DNA from: Salinibacter sp. 10B
GTDB lineage: Bacteria; Bacteroidota; Rhodothermia; Rhodothermales; Salinibacteraceae
DNA length: 64,000 nucleotides
NCBI RefSeq assembly: GCF_002954405.1
Contig: NZ_MQWC01000004.1
Coordinates: forward strand, 1,725,909 to 1,789,908
Reading direction: 5' to 3'
Each line of letters starts with the position of its first letter. The stretch's first letter is position 1. Under the pieces are notes generated by a model, which worked only from the letters and a program-made list of their open reading frames with translations, had not been told where the DNA came from and did not search any database. Below are positions 18,328 through 27,224 of this stretch, in pieces. The position numbers and the translations under genes were made by a program.

Positions 18328-19683
18328 ATGCGTACAGCCACGTTGTTCTTGCTCGCGATCGGATCTCTTCTCACTCCGATGAGCGCAGAAGCACTCCCCG
18401 TCGCGGCTCCGGCCGACCCGTCCCTCCCGCAAGCCGCTTCGGAGGTGCAAACGAATCTCAACTACGTGTGGACGATTCTCGCAGCGGCCCTGGTGTTTTT
18501 CATGCAGGCGGGCTTTGCCCTGCTGGAGGCCGGCTTCTCCCGCGCCAAAAACGCGGTCAACATTATCATGAAAAACGTGATGGACGCCTCCGCCGGGGCG
18601 CTGGTCTTCTACTGCGTTGGCTTCGGGATCATGTTCGGCACCTCCTGGCAGGGGCTCGTCGGCACCGACGGCTTCTTTCTTACCGGCACCGGCGAGCAGC
18701 CGACCACGTGGGTCTACGCCTTCTACTTCTTCCAGGCGGTCTTTGCGGCCACGGCGGCCACCATCGTGTCCGGGGCCGTCGCCGAGCGGATCCAGTTTAG
18801 CGGCTACCTGATCTTTTCGGTCCTCATCACGGGGCTGATCTACCCGGTGTTCGGGGCCTGGGCTTGGGGCGGGCTCTTCAACGGCAGCGGCTGGCTGGAG
18901 GGGCTCGGCTTCATCGACTTTGCCGGCTCGACGGTCGTGCACTCGGTTGGGGGCTGGGCGGCCCTCGCCGGCGCGCTGGTCGTGGGGCCCCGCGTGGGCA
19001 AGTACGCGGCGGACGGCACCCCGCGGGCCATTCCTGGGCACAGCCTTCCCCTCGCGGCCCTGGGCGTGTTCATCCTGTGGCTCGGCTGGTTCGGCTTCAA
19101 CGCCGGCTCGACGACCGCCGGCTCGACCGCCATCGCCCTCATCGCGATGAACACCTTCCTCGCCGCCGGGGCGGGCGCGGCCACGGCCATGGCCGTCACC
19201 TGGATCGACACCGGCACGCCCGACGCCACCATGACGCTGAACGGCGTGCTCGGCGGCCTAGTCGGCATCACGGCCGGCTGCGCCACCCTCACCGGGCCGT
19301 TTGCCATCCTCACCGGCGCGGTCGCGGGGCTGCTGGTCGTCTACGCCACGCGCTTCATTGAAACGTACGTCGACGACCCGGTGGGCGCCATCGCGGTGCA
19401 CGGCGTCTGCGGCGCGTGGGGCACGCTCGCGGCCGGCCTCTTCGACAGTAGCGGCTTCAGCCTCTCGCAGGTCGGGGTGCAGGCCCTCGGCATCGCCGCC
19501 GCCTTCCTCTGGACGTTCCCCGTGAGCTACGTCGTCTTCTCCGTCGCCGACGCCCTCGTGGGCGGCCTCCGCATCAACGGCGAAAAAGAACAGCTCGGCC
19601 TCGACCAGCTGGAGCACGACGTCGACGCTTATCCGGAGTTCGGACCAAACGACAACGCAAAAACTCCGACTCCTGCAGTCTAA
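18328..19683 (+). CDS. amtB: Ammonium transporter AmtB
   Basis: The 451-residue protein begins with a signal-peptide-like segment (MRTATLFLLAIGSLL to AEA), as in many Amt proteins, then has about 11 transmembrane helices. Family motifs include FMQAGFALLEAGF near the N-terminus and the Gly-rich helices with VHGVCGAWGTLAAG. It conducts ammonium across the inner membrane. The ATG at 18328 is preferred over the frame's upstream extension because it begins the signal peptide. The gene is followed after 38 bases by a TorF-like porin, probably an operon; no PII gene is adjacent. Its GC content, about 70% in sampled lines, is above that of the neighbours. Confidence 0.93.
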   Translation: MRTATLFLLAIGSLLTPMSAEALPVAAPADPSLPQAASEVQTNLNYVWTILAAALVFFMQAGFALLEAGFSRAKNAVNIIMKNVMDASAGALVFYCVGFGIMFGTSWQGLVGTDGFFLTGTGEQPTTWVYAFYFFQAVFAATAATIVSGAVAERIQFSGYLIFSVLITGLIYPVFGAWAWGGLFNGSGWLEGLGFIDFAGSTVVHSVGGWAALAGALVVGPRVGKYAADGTPRAIPGHSLPLAALGVFILWLGWFGFNAGSTTAGSTAIALIAMNTFLAAGAGAATAMAVTWIDTGTPDATMTLNGVLGGLVGITAGCATLTGPFAILTGAVAGLLVVYATRFIETYVDDPVGAIAVHGVCGAWGTLAAGLFDSSGFSLSQVGVQALGIAAAFLWTFPVSYVVFSVADALVGGLRINGEKEQLGLDQLEHDVDAYPEFGPNDNAKTPTPAV

Positions 19684-19721
19684 CCGTTTTGTGCCTCTTC
19701 TTTCCCCCCTCAACCGGACCC

Positions 19722-20447
19722 ATGAACATGACGCCTTCTCCTATGACCACGTATGCCCGCGTTTTTCTCCTCCCGCTCATTGCACTCTGTCTAGGCGTCT
19801 TGCCCCCCGCCCCCGTCCAGGCACAGTCGTTCGATCTGGGAGCGACCCTCACCAATCGGTACGTCTGGCGGGGCCTGGACTTTGGGGACGCAGCCGCCGT
19901 ACAACCCAGCCTCTCGTTCTCTCATGCCGGATTGACGATTGGCGCCTGGGGCTCTTTTGAGATGAGTCCACAGGCCGGATCAGCGGTGAACGAGAATGAC
20001 CTGTATGCGAGCTACGCTGTCCAGACTTCCGCCGGCACCTTTTCGGTAAGTGTCACGGATTTCTATTTCACAAACCCTGGAAGTGACTTCTTTGACTACA
20101 GCGACGACGGCTCGCACGTAATCGAGCCAGGGATTGGTTACAGTGGTCTCGTATCGCTGTCGGCCTCCCTCAACGTCCATGGAGCCGACCGCGAGGTCTG
20201 GCTGGAGGCCAGCTATCCGTTCACCGTCGAGGAGGTCGACCTTGCCCTTGCGGTCGGCGGCACCCCAAACGACGGCTCTGGATATTACGGCACCGACGCG
20301 GATACGGATGCGGCCATTACTAAACTCAGTCTGTCGGCCTCGAAGAGCGTTGAGATTACCGATTCGTTCTCACTGCCTCTTCGTGCATCGTACTACGTGA
20401 ATCCGTACCTGGCCCGGAGCTACTTCCTCTTCGGCATCAGCCTGTAA
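19722..20447 (+). CDS. TorF-family putative porin
   Basis: The 241-residue protein has a signal peptide ending VQA before QSF. It continues with LGATLTNRYVWRGLDFGD, the typical opening of the TorF/TIGR02001 family of putative porins, and has many amphipathic strands ending in a Phe-containing C-terminus (YFLFGISL). Members are often beside ammonium transporter genes, as here, and may let ammonium or other small solutes cross the outer membrane. The exact start is uncertain: ATGs at 19722, 19728 and 19743 are all possible. Confidence 0.8.
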   Translation: MNMTPSPMTTYARVFLLPLIALCLGVLPPAPVQAQSFDLGATLTNRYVWRGLDFGDAAAVQPSLSFSHAGLTIGAWGSFEMSPQAGSAVNENDLYASYAVQTSAGTFSVSVTDFYFTNPGSDFFDYSDDGSHVIEPGIGYSGLVSLSASLNVHGADREVWLEASYPFTVEEVDLALAVGGTPNDGSGYYGTDADTDAAITKLSLSASKSVEITDSFSLPLRASYYVNPYLARSYFLFGISL

Positions 20448-20476
20448 CTGATGGCCTTGCATTCGCTTTCAGCCAA

Positions 20477-20514
20477 ACGACCGGCTCCAGGGCAACTGCT
20501 CTGGGGCCGGTCGT
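20477..20514 (+). terminator. GC-rich hairpin after the TorF-like gene
   Basis: ACGACCGGCTCCAG pairs with CTGGGGCCGGTCGT (one G-T) about 30 bases after the stop codon. There is no T-run, so termination may be weak or the structure may protect the mRNA end. Confidence 0.5.
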
Positions 20515-20663
20515 ACGTGCATGACCCGGCTCATACCGGGTCCGGATGTAGACGTCAGCTATTGGGCGGAACGTCAGCATGAGCGTTCAGACGTCGAATG
20601 CTGCTCCTTCCTTCAAGAGAAGGCCACTGGATTCCAACGGTACTACGGATTGGATTCTCATAC

Positions 20664-20909
20664 CTACCGGACACTTTTCAATTTCGCGGTCGTCGGCACC
20701 GAAAAATCCCTGGCGATTCCGCGATCTTCCCTTCGAAGTCGCTATTTATGGGCGAAACTGCTGAAAATGCACCAACGATTTTCCATTTTTCTAACGTCGC
20801 TCCTGGACATCCGAGATGTCCAAACTGGATTTGGGCAATCTAGATCGGGGTCTGGAGCGACGGTTGGAGAAGATTTTTCAGTGCCCTGAGCAAACTGTCC
20901 GGTAGCTAG
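20664..20909. mobile_element. CTACCGGACA insertion element, copy 1
   Basis: The 246-bp non-coding element starts CTACCGGACA and ends TGTCCGGTAGCTAG. It is flanked by perfect 9-bp direct repeats TTCTCATAC (20655-20663 and 20910-20918). The interior closely matches 41993-42276, including a central hairpin TGGACATCCGAGATGTCCA. A 9-bp duplication is known for several transposase families, so the mobilising enzyme cannot be named. Confidence 0.8.
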
Positions 20910-21178
20910 TTCTCATACACAACAATGCGGAAGGATTTAGCATCAGGACCATCCCCTCCGGGCTTCGGTGACATCCGGTTGCAGGGGAATACATGCCCTC
21001 CTCGGAAGCCGATGTATCGAATGTCCTTCCACACTCACCCCGAGAACGTTCGAGAGCGGAAGAGGGTACAGCTTAATCAACAGATCGGCCCAGACGGACT
21101 GCTCGCAGGGCCGTCCGGGGCCATCGTTGCCGACGGCTGTTCTCCCGGTTCCGGCCCCCAGCGGGAGCCGCGGCGCGG

Positions 21179-21937
21179 CTAGTGCACGTAGCTGCCGGCA
21201 TTTACATCGATCGTAGCCCCGGTTGCGTGATCGGCCTGGCCGCTGGCCAGGAACACGACGAAGGGGGCTACATCTTCGGGCACGGTGAGATTATTGAGTG
21301 CGAGATCGCTCGTCGCGTGCGCCTCCCCGTACTCATCGATAAAGTCCTGCGCCATGTCCGTGCGCACGAAGCCCGGCGCAATCGTGAACGCCCGGACGCC
21401 GTCCTCCCCAAAGCCGCGCGCCACCGAGCGGGTAAGGGCTACGAGCCCGGCTTTCGAGGCCGCGTAGGTCATGTACGCAGGGGTATCGCCCCGGAAGGCT
21501 GCACGGGAGGCAATGCTGATGAGGCGCCCCCCGCCATGCTGCCGAAAGTGCGGGAGGGCGTGACGACAAAGGAGCTCCGGCGCCCGCAGATTGACGTGCA
21601 TCGTGTCCGTCCATGCCGCGTGCCACTCGTCCGTATCGGCCTCCAGCGGCGTCGGCTCAGCCACGCCGGCATTGAGAACAAGAGCGTCGACCGGGCCAAG
21701 GACATCTACGACCCTACCGAACAACCGGTCAGTGGCGGTCAGGTCCGTAAGATCGGCCTGGATCGGCTGAGCCCCGTGCCCGCACTGCTCCGCCACTTCC
21801 GCGGCCGCGTCGCGGCTCTGCCCGTAATGGACGGCCACCGTCGCCCCCACATCGGCCAGGGCAAGAGCTGTGGCTCGTCCAATTCCGCGGCTGGCGCCGG
21901 TGACGAGGATGGTGTGATCGGAAAGATCAAGCCTCAT
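21179..21937 (-). CDS. SDR-family oxidoreductase (FabG-like)
   Basis: The 252-residue protein is a classical short-chain dehydrogenase. It has the TGASRGIG cofactor loop at residues 13-20, LNAGV near 90, a catalytic Ser in SIASRA, and YxxxK as YAASK. It ends in the usual DVNAGSYVH segment. It should reduce or oxidise a keto/hydroxy substrate with NAD(P)H; whether this is 3-oxoacyl-ACP or another compound is not visible. The DUF2914 gene lies upstream on the same strand about 100 bases away. Confidence 0.85.
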   Translation of the reverse strand: MRLDLSDHTILVTGASRGIGRATALALADVGATVAVHYGQSRDAAAEVAEQCGHGAQPIQADLTDLTATDRLFGRVVDVLGPVDALVLNAGVAEPTPLEADTDEWHAAWTDTMHVNLRAPELLCRHALPHFRQHGGGRLISIASRAAFRGDTPAYMTYAASKAGLVALTRSVARGFGEDGVRAFTIAPGFVRTDMAQDFIDEYGEAHATSDLALNNLTVPEDVAPFVVFLASGQADHATGATIDVNAGSYVH

Positions 21938-22042
21938 GGTCAGAGCTAAATGCGATTGGTGTACAGAGCAAAAGAGACGTAATCAAACGTGAGGCGCACC
22001 GCGCGATTGTCTTCTCTCCCCTCAGGTCTTCTAGATCACTCA

Positions 22043-23209
22043 TCACCGGTAGCGCCGGGTCGTGTAGTGCAGCCCTTCCGACGTGTCGGCTTCCACCACG
22101 TCGAAGCGGATGCGGGCAATCGGGCGACGATCGACCGTTTCGACCGTCACGCGCCACTCGCCGGGGTGCACGTGCCGCTTGAAGGTCACCCCCCGATAGC
22201 CGTTGCGCCGCCCCCCTACCACCTCATACCCAATGCGGTCCGTGTCCACCCAGACGTCTCGCTCCTCGTTGTAATACTGCCAGTGATGGTAGACTTTGGT
22301 CTGAAGATCTGTCGGCGCAAAGACGGCAGCAAAGCAGTGAACGGTGTCGCCCGGCGCGTATCGGAAGGGATCGTCGTCATTCTTCCACGGCCAGTACCAG
22401 GCCGGCTCTTCGTACCGAAGGACAAATGCCCCATTGTCCCGTTCCACGTCATGGTACACCCCGCCCTCCTTCATCGCAAGCGGCACCGGGGGTATCCAGT
22501 GATTCACGTAGAAAAGAACGACGAGTCCCAGCAGTCCCAGCACCGTGCCCACGGCCCCGCTGAACGCCCACGAAGTCTCGAATACGTCGTGCGTGTCGAG
22601 ATATAGGATGAGACTGATGACGAGCCCGGCACTCAGGAAACCGCTGGTAAGAAAAACCCCGAAGCCCATCTTGCCCAATACGGTGGGCAAGAAGAAGGTA
22701 AAGTAGCAGAAGACGGCCAGAAAGTAGACGCCGAGAAGCAAGTAGGAACTCAACACCCGACTCCAGAGCAGTTCGTTGGCCACCAACAGAGCCACCAGCA
22801 CGAGCAAGAAGAGCGACGCCGTGCTAAAGGAGGCACTTCGGGTATAGTAGATCACGTAGGCACTGAAAAGCCCCCCCGCCAAAAACTGAATCATCCCCGG
22901 CGCCCATCGGCTCAGCTTCTGCAGAGGCCCGGGCATGGGACGATCATTGCGGTCCAGTGTGGCGATCACCACAAAGCCCCCGAGCAGGACGAGGTAGGCC
23001 CCCAGAATGAGGTTATCCAGCACCGCGTCGATGCGCTGGAGCGTGAGAACATCCCAGGTCACGCCGCCCAGAAACAAAGAAGGAGGCACGGCGTGCTCGT
23101 GACGATGGAGAAAAAGCCGTGCCCATCGGTAGCGCCGGTTGTGCTCCAACCAGTCCAACAGTGTCCCCAGCCACTCTGTGAGACGAGTGGTCCAAGCCGC
23201 CGTGCTCAT
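22043..23209 (-). CDS. DUF2914 membrane protein
   Basis: The 388-residue protein has about seven hydrophobic segments between residues 60 and 240, followed by a soluble C-terminal domain of about 140 residues with aromatic/charged strands (WYWPWKND, HWQYYNEERDVWV, GEWRVTVET). The latter resembles DUF2914, an extracytoplasmic beta-domain. The function is unknown. It follows the DUF2480 gene after about 90 bases on the same strand and may be co-transcribed with it. Confidence 0.75.
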   Translation of the reverse strand: MSTAAWTTRLTEWLGTLLDWLEHNRRYRWARLFLHRHEHAVPPSLFLGGVTWDVLTLQRIDAVLDNLILGAYLVLLGGFVVIATLDRNDRPMPGPLQKLSRWAPGMIQFLAGGLFSAYVIYYTRSASFSTASLFLLVLVALLVANELLWSRVLSSYLLLGVYFLAVFCYFTFFLPTVLGKMGFGVFLTSGFLSAGLVISLILYLDTHDVFETSWAFSGAVGTVLGLLGLVVLFYVNHWIPPVPLAMKEGGVYHDVERDNGAFVLRYEEPAWYWPWKNDDDPFRYAPGDTVHCFAAVFAPTDLQTKVYHHWQYYNEERDVWVDTDRIGYEVVGGRRNGYRGVTFKRHVHPGEWRVTVETVDRRPIARIRFDVVEADTSEGLHYTTRRYR

Positions 23210-23301
23210 AAAAGCGGTGCGTGATGCGTAATGAGTGAAGCGTGAAGGGAAACGGCTACGTCGACTTCACGCCCCACGAATCGCGACTCACGAATTCCGG
23301 C

Positions 23302-23877
23302 TCATGATCCCGGCGACGGCAAATCGGGCTTCTTCACCCCCACCGCCTCGGCATCAGGCTTCGTCTCCTCCTTCTGCGGACGGCGCCAGAGAGGGACGGA
23401 CGAACAGGGCTCGCCGTACATCAGCTTCCGCGCCACCTCCTGCAGCTTCTGCGTGGCCCGCACGTACGCCATTTCCGGCACCACGTCGCTCCCACAGCCC
23501 TTAATGACGACCGGCCGATCCTCGTAGACGGACCAATCGACCGTGTCGAGCGCCTGCACGTAGTACTCCCGCCGCAGGTCGTCCGCACGCCCAAACGTCG
23601 TCGATGCGGCCACATCTTTCAGCTTTGAGGCAATGAGCATGTAGCCCCAGGTGGGGACGATGGCATCCGTCGAACAGTACAGGGCCACGTGCTCATCGTC
23701 ATATTGCGACCAGTCGTGCTCCTTCACTCCCTCCCGAAACGATTTTTCCTTCAGCATGAGGCCCTCGACTAGGAAGGTGCTGATGTCGAATTCCGTCACG
23801 ACTCGGTCGTCCCAGAGATCGGCGAGATTAAAGACCTGAATCTCACTGTCGGCGACGCTATTCTCAATGGGCTCCAT
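23302..23877 (-). CDS. DUF2480-family protein
   Basis: The 191-residue cytoplasmic protein matches the style of DUF2480, a family restricted mostly to Bacteroidota: an IDL/NLADLWD-type opening (here VFNLADLWDDRVVTEFDIS), VALYCSTDAIVPTWGYMLI, and VIKGCGSDVVPEMAYVRATQKLQEVARKLMYGEPCS near the end with conserved Cys residues. The C-terminal tail is Pro/Lys/Glu-rich and poorly conserved. Function unknown. Confidence 0.8.
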   Translation of the reverse strand: MEPIENSVADSEIQVFNLADLWDDRVVTEFDISTFLVEGLMLKEKSFREGVKEHDWSQYDDEHVALYCSTDAIVPTWGYMLIASKLKDVAASTTFGRADDLRREYYVQALDTVDWSVYEDRPVVIKGCGSDVVPEMAYVRATQKLQEVARKLMYGEPCSSVPLWRRPQKEETKPDAEAVGVKKPDLPSPGS

Positions 23878-24009
23878 GGTCGAGCACAGGATTCTGTAAA
23901 AGGAGCTCGGATCGCTATCATGAACCCGTACGGCAAGAGGTGGGTTTCCTACGGGCCTACGCTACGGCCCCGGGAACGCCTCGCCGCCCAGCACAAGTCT
24001 CATCCGTCC

Positions 24010-24678
24010 ATGACCGCCGCCCCCACGCCTTCGCTCTCCTCTCTCCAGGTCCCCCGAACTGCACGCATCGCGACTCTTGGCTCGCCGGAAGAGGCATCCG
24101 TTTGCTGGATCGTGCTCCACGGATACGGCCAACTGGCAGCGGACTTCATCGAACCGTTTGGGCCCAGTGTTACGGCCCACCGGTGCGTCGTGGCTCCTGA
24201 GGCTCTTTCTCGCTTCTACGTCGATGAGATGGATGCCCACGAAGAGGTCGGCGCCTCCTGGATGACTCGAGAAGCCCGTGAGGACGACATTCAGGACTAT
24301 CTACGCTATCTCGACCGCGTCGTTGAGCACCTGTACGCCGGCTCGACCACGCCCTCCATTCGCGTGCTCGGATTCTCGCAGGGCACCGCCACCGCCAGCC
24401 GATGGGCCCTGCTGGGCAACACGACGGTCGATCGCCTCGTGCTCTGGGGAGGCGCCCCGGCCCATGACCTCGACCTGGAAACACACGCCCCCGCCCTGCG
24501 CCAATTGGATCTGACGATCGTTCTGGGCACAGAAGATCCGTATGTGACGGACGACCATCGGTCGGCCGTACGGGCTCAACTCGCCCGACACGACATCCCC
24601 GTCACTGTCCACACCTACGAGGGGGGACACCACCTGCACCGAGACACTCTTTCCCAAATGCTGAGGGCAGACCACTGA
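24010..24678 (+). CDS. Alpha/beta-hydrolase, phospholipase/carboxylesterase type
   Basis: The start at 24010 gives 222 residues; the upstream in-frame region to 23920 does not look coding. The alpha/beta-hydrolase oxyanion strand IVLHGYGQ, the nucleophile elbow GFSQG, a late Asp (GTEDPY) and a C-terminal His (GGHHLH) are in the expected order for the esterase/phospholipase family (Abhydrolase_2). It probably hydrolyses a small ester. It is convergent with the sulfate permease gene. Confidence 0.8.
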   Translation: MTAAPTPSLSSLQVPRTARIATLGSPEEASVCWIVLHGYGQLAADFIEPFGPSVTAHRCVVAPEALSRFYVDEMDAHEEVGASWMTREAREDDIQDYLRYLDRVVEHLYAGSTTPSIRVLGFSQGTATASRWALLGNTTVDRLVLWGGAPAHDLDLETHAPALRQLDLTIVLGTEDPYVTDDHRSAVRAQLARHDIPVTVHTYEGGHHLHRDTLSQMLRADH

Positions 24679-24714
24679 CCTTTCGGGGATCCACGCCCTC
24701 CCACTCTCACAATA

Positions 24715-26493
24715 TCACGACGCTGCGGGCGTCGCCTCTTTCTTCTCCGGCTCCGTCGTTGCAAAATATCGCTCCACCCGGTTCTCGTCGTCCTGGGCGT
24801 CCCATCGCTCCAACACCCCCACCACTGCTTCGTGCGGATCGAGGTGAAAATGATCTTCCCCCAGAAGCCCGTAGAGTCCCGACCGCCGCACCACCTCCCG
24901 GACCGGCCCGATGAGGCCGGTGATGTGGAGCTCAATGCCCATCTCCTCCAGCGACTCAACCACCGAGAACAGGGCCCCAATGGCCGTCGTGTCGAGATCG
25001 TTGATGCTACTGCCATCTACCACCACGACCTCGACGTTGCGTCCCTCTCGCTCGCTCTTCTCCAGAATGAAGTCCTTGAAATACTCTGCGTTGGCAAACG
25101 AGAACGAAGCATCTACCCGCAGCACCATGATGTCTTTCAGGCGCACGGCCTGTTCAAACCGCTCCATGTCGCGGAAGAGGCGAGTGCCAGGCACGTGTCC
25201 CAGCTCCGCCACGTTGGGCCGACTAATGCGAAAGAGCACCACGATCACCGACGCCCCGATGCCGAGCAGGATACCTTCCTGCAACCCGATAAAAAGGATG
25301 CAGGACGCCGTAAAGAGGGCAATGTAGCCATCCCGACGGCGGGCCCGGAAGAGGTTTCGCAGTTCGTGAAGGTCAATGAGCCCTAGGCCCGCCACAATGA
25401 TGATCGCCGCGAGGGCAGGCACAGGTAAGTAGTAAAACAGCGGCGTCAGGAAGAGCAGCGTGAGCGCGATGATGATCGCCGCAAAGATGTTGGCCAGGGG
25501 GGTTTGGGCGCCCGCCTGGTCGTTCACCGCGGAGCGGGAAAAGCTTCCGGACGTTGGAATGCTTTGAAAGAGACTGCCGAAGAAGTTGCTCGCCCCCACC
25601 CCCACCAGTTCGCGATTGGCGTCAATGGTGTATCCGTGCCGCGCCGCAAAGACCCGTCCCAGCGACACGTTCTTCATGAACTGCACCAGTGCAAGAGTGA
25701 TAGCGACCGGAAGAAGTGCATTGAGGTCCGAAAAGCTCGACGCCCACACCTCCGGACGGGGCAACCCAGTGGGAACAGCCCCAATGATCTCGACCCCGTA
25801 CTCGTCGAGCTCAAAGAACCAGCTTGCCAGCGTGGACCCGCCCACCACAACCAGCGCTTCGGGCACCAGCGGCATCCAGCGCGGCAACAGGATGAGGGTA
25901 AGAATGCACACTCCTCCGATGCCGAGCGTGAGCAGATGTGTGCTCGCCACATTCTGAAGGGCTTCCTGCAGAAGCACGTGCACGTACTGCGATCGGCCCA
26001 GCTCCATGCCCAGCAGATTGCCGAGCTGACTCGTACTAATGATGAGGGCCGCGGCGGACGTAAGTCCGGCAATGACAGGTCGTGAAAGCAGATTGGCCAC
26101 GAAGCCCAACTGCATCATCCCCATCATCATCTGCATGAGGCCCACCATCGCCGTCAGCAGAATCGCAAGGGCCACGTACCGCTCCGTTCCAGCCTGCGCC
26201 AGCGCCCCAATGCCCGCGCCCACAATCAGCATGTCGATGGCGACGGGGCCGAGGGCCAGGTGCTTCGAACTTCCAAAGAGGGGATACGTGAGAAGCGGGA
26301 CGAGGCCGGCGTAGAGCCCGTAAATGGGCGGCATGCCTGCAATTACGGCGTAGGCCATGCCTTGTGGAATCAGCATAACCCCCACCGTGAGGCCCGCCAT
26401 TGCATCGGCTCGGAGGGTATCGGTCGTGTAGTCCGACAACCACTCCGTGATGTAGAGTGCGTTTTCCAGGGTTGCCCACACTCGTTGCCACAT
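24715..26493 (-). CDS. SulP-family anion permease with STAS domain
   Basis: Starting from the ATG at 26493 the product has 592 residues; a longer in-frame extension to 26664 is rejected because family similarity starts at WQRVW...ITEW. The Sulfate_transp motif AGLTVGVMLIPQGMAYAVIAGMPPIYGLYA is present near residue 35, followed by about 10-12 helices, and then a C-terminal STAS domain (about residues 440-560, with DGSSINDLDTTA). The protein should import sulfate or another anion such as bicarbonate. The downstream hydrolase gene converges on it. Confidence 0.9.
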   Translation of the reverse strand: MWQRVWATLENALYITEWLSDYTTDTLRADAMAGLTVGVMLIPQGMAYAVIAGMPPIYGLYAGLVPLLTYPLFGSSKHLALGPVAIDMLIVGAGIGALAQAGTERYVALAILLTAMVGLMQMMMGMMQLGFVANLLSRPVIAGLTSAAALIISTSQLGNLLGMELGRSQYVHVLLQEALQNVASTHLLTLGIGGVCILTLILLPRWMPLVPEALVVVGGSTLASWFFELDEYGVEIIGAVPTGLPRPEVWASSFSDLNALLPVAITLALVQFMKNVSLGRVFAARHGYTIDANRELVGVGASNFFGSLFQSIPTSGSFSRSAVNDQAGAQTPLANIFAAIIIALTLLFLTPLFYYLPVPALAAIIIVAGLGLIDLHELRNLFRARRRDGYIALFTASCILFIGLQEGILLGIGASVIVVLFRISRPNVAELGHVPGTRLFRDMERFEQAVRLKDIMVLRVDASFSFANAEYFKDFILEKSEREGRNVEVVVVDGSSINDLDTTAIGALFSVVESLEEMGIELHITGLIGPVREVVRRSGLYGLLGEDHFHLDPHEAVVGVLERWDAQDDENRVERYFATTEPEKKEATPAAS

Positions 26494-26827
26494 GGCATTC
26501 GGCCCGTCGAGCGAGCCCGATTCGCAAAAGAATCTCGCAGTGCCCCCAGCACCAATTTGGGTCCGAAGGCGCGTTTCGATTATGCGAGGAGAAGTGCAAA
26601 TTGTTGAGGACCGGAAAACCGGCGGGACCGTCGTTGATCCCGTTTTCGTGTGAAGTGGGTGCAAGAAATCTACACTTTGAGTCGACTATCACACTTCATT
26701 TTGGCCTTACGCGATCTCAAAATCCCCAAAGTACGGCACGTCATGTCGAGCACGGGGATCTCGACTTTCCATCGTCGAGAAATATCCCCAAGAGAGTTGC
26801 TGGCCTCTGAACGGCTCCTCACCCCCC

Positions 26828-27108
26828 GGTGCAATCTGCACCCCCCTCTCGTATCGTCGGCGCCGTCAAGGAAGACACCAGAAGTGCCGTTGGAGTGTGC
26901 CTTTGCGAAATAACCGCAGGAGCGACACACCCCAGCACTGAATTTACCGTCTTCTGCAAAGGTCAATATTCTCTGTGTAGCGTCGTTGGACTCCAACGAC
27001 GCTACACAAGGGCATCCATCACGTCCGGTGGACAATCTCGCAATCCTATAGTCCAACGGCGCTACGGACGCCTGCTTCCTACCGGAATAGAGCTCCCGGA
27101 GTTGGTAT
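26828..27108 (+). repeat. Dispersed repeat C, long copy
   Basis: Its ends match 8797-8925, but it contains about 150 extra bases in the middle, including several GTTGGA/TCCAAC units and the palindrome at 26974-27008. Either this copy gained material or the other copy lost it by recombination between the short units. Confidence 0.7.
26974..27008. repeat. Palindrome with perfect 17-bp arms
   Basis: The arms TGTGTAGCGTCGTTGGA (26974-26990) and its exact complement (26992-27008) surround a single C. There is no T-run. It could be a cruciform, an RNA hairpin or a joined pair of inverted ends. Confidence 0.85.
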
Positions 27109-27224
27109 TTGGGCCGTGAGAAACGCCGGCGATGATGCCTGACATGCCTGCTTGGATCCGTCCGTGCATTTTGGCGGTATCCTGTGATGAGGCATTGTGT
27201 TACACCAAATCGGATTGCGGTTTC

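Larger units (their letters stand above)
20448..21178. other. Intergenic stretch dominated by an insertion element
   Basis: The CTACCGGACA element (20664-20909) occupies a third of it. A second small hairpin (ACCCGG/CCGGGT) lies near 20523-20542. No gene is seen between 20919 and 21178. Confidence 0.6.
26494..27224. other. Divergent intergenic region with the long copy of repeat C
   Basis: The 730 bases between the divergent SulP and SLC13 genes contain repeat C (26828-27108) and its large palindrome. Promoters of both genes should lie here but were not identified with confidence. Confidence 0.5.
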
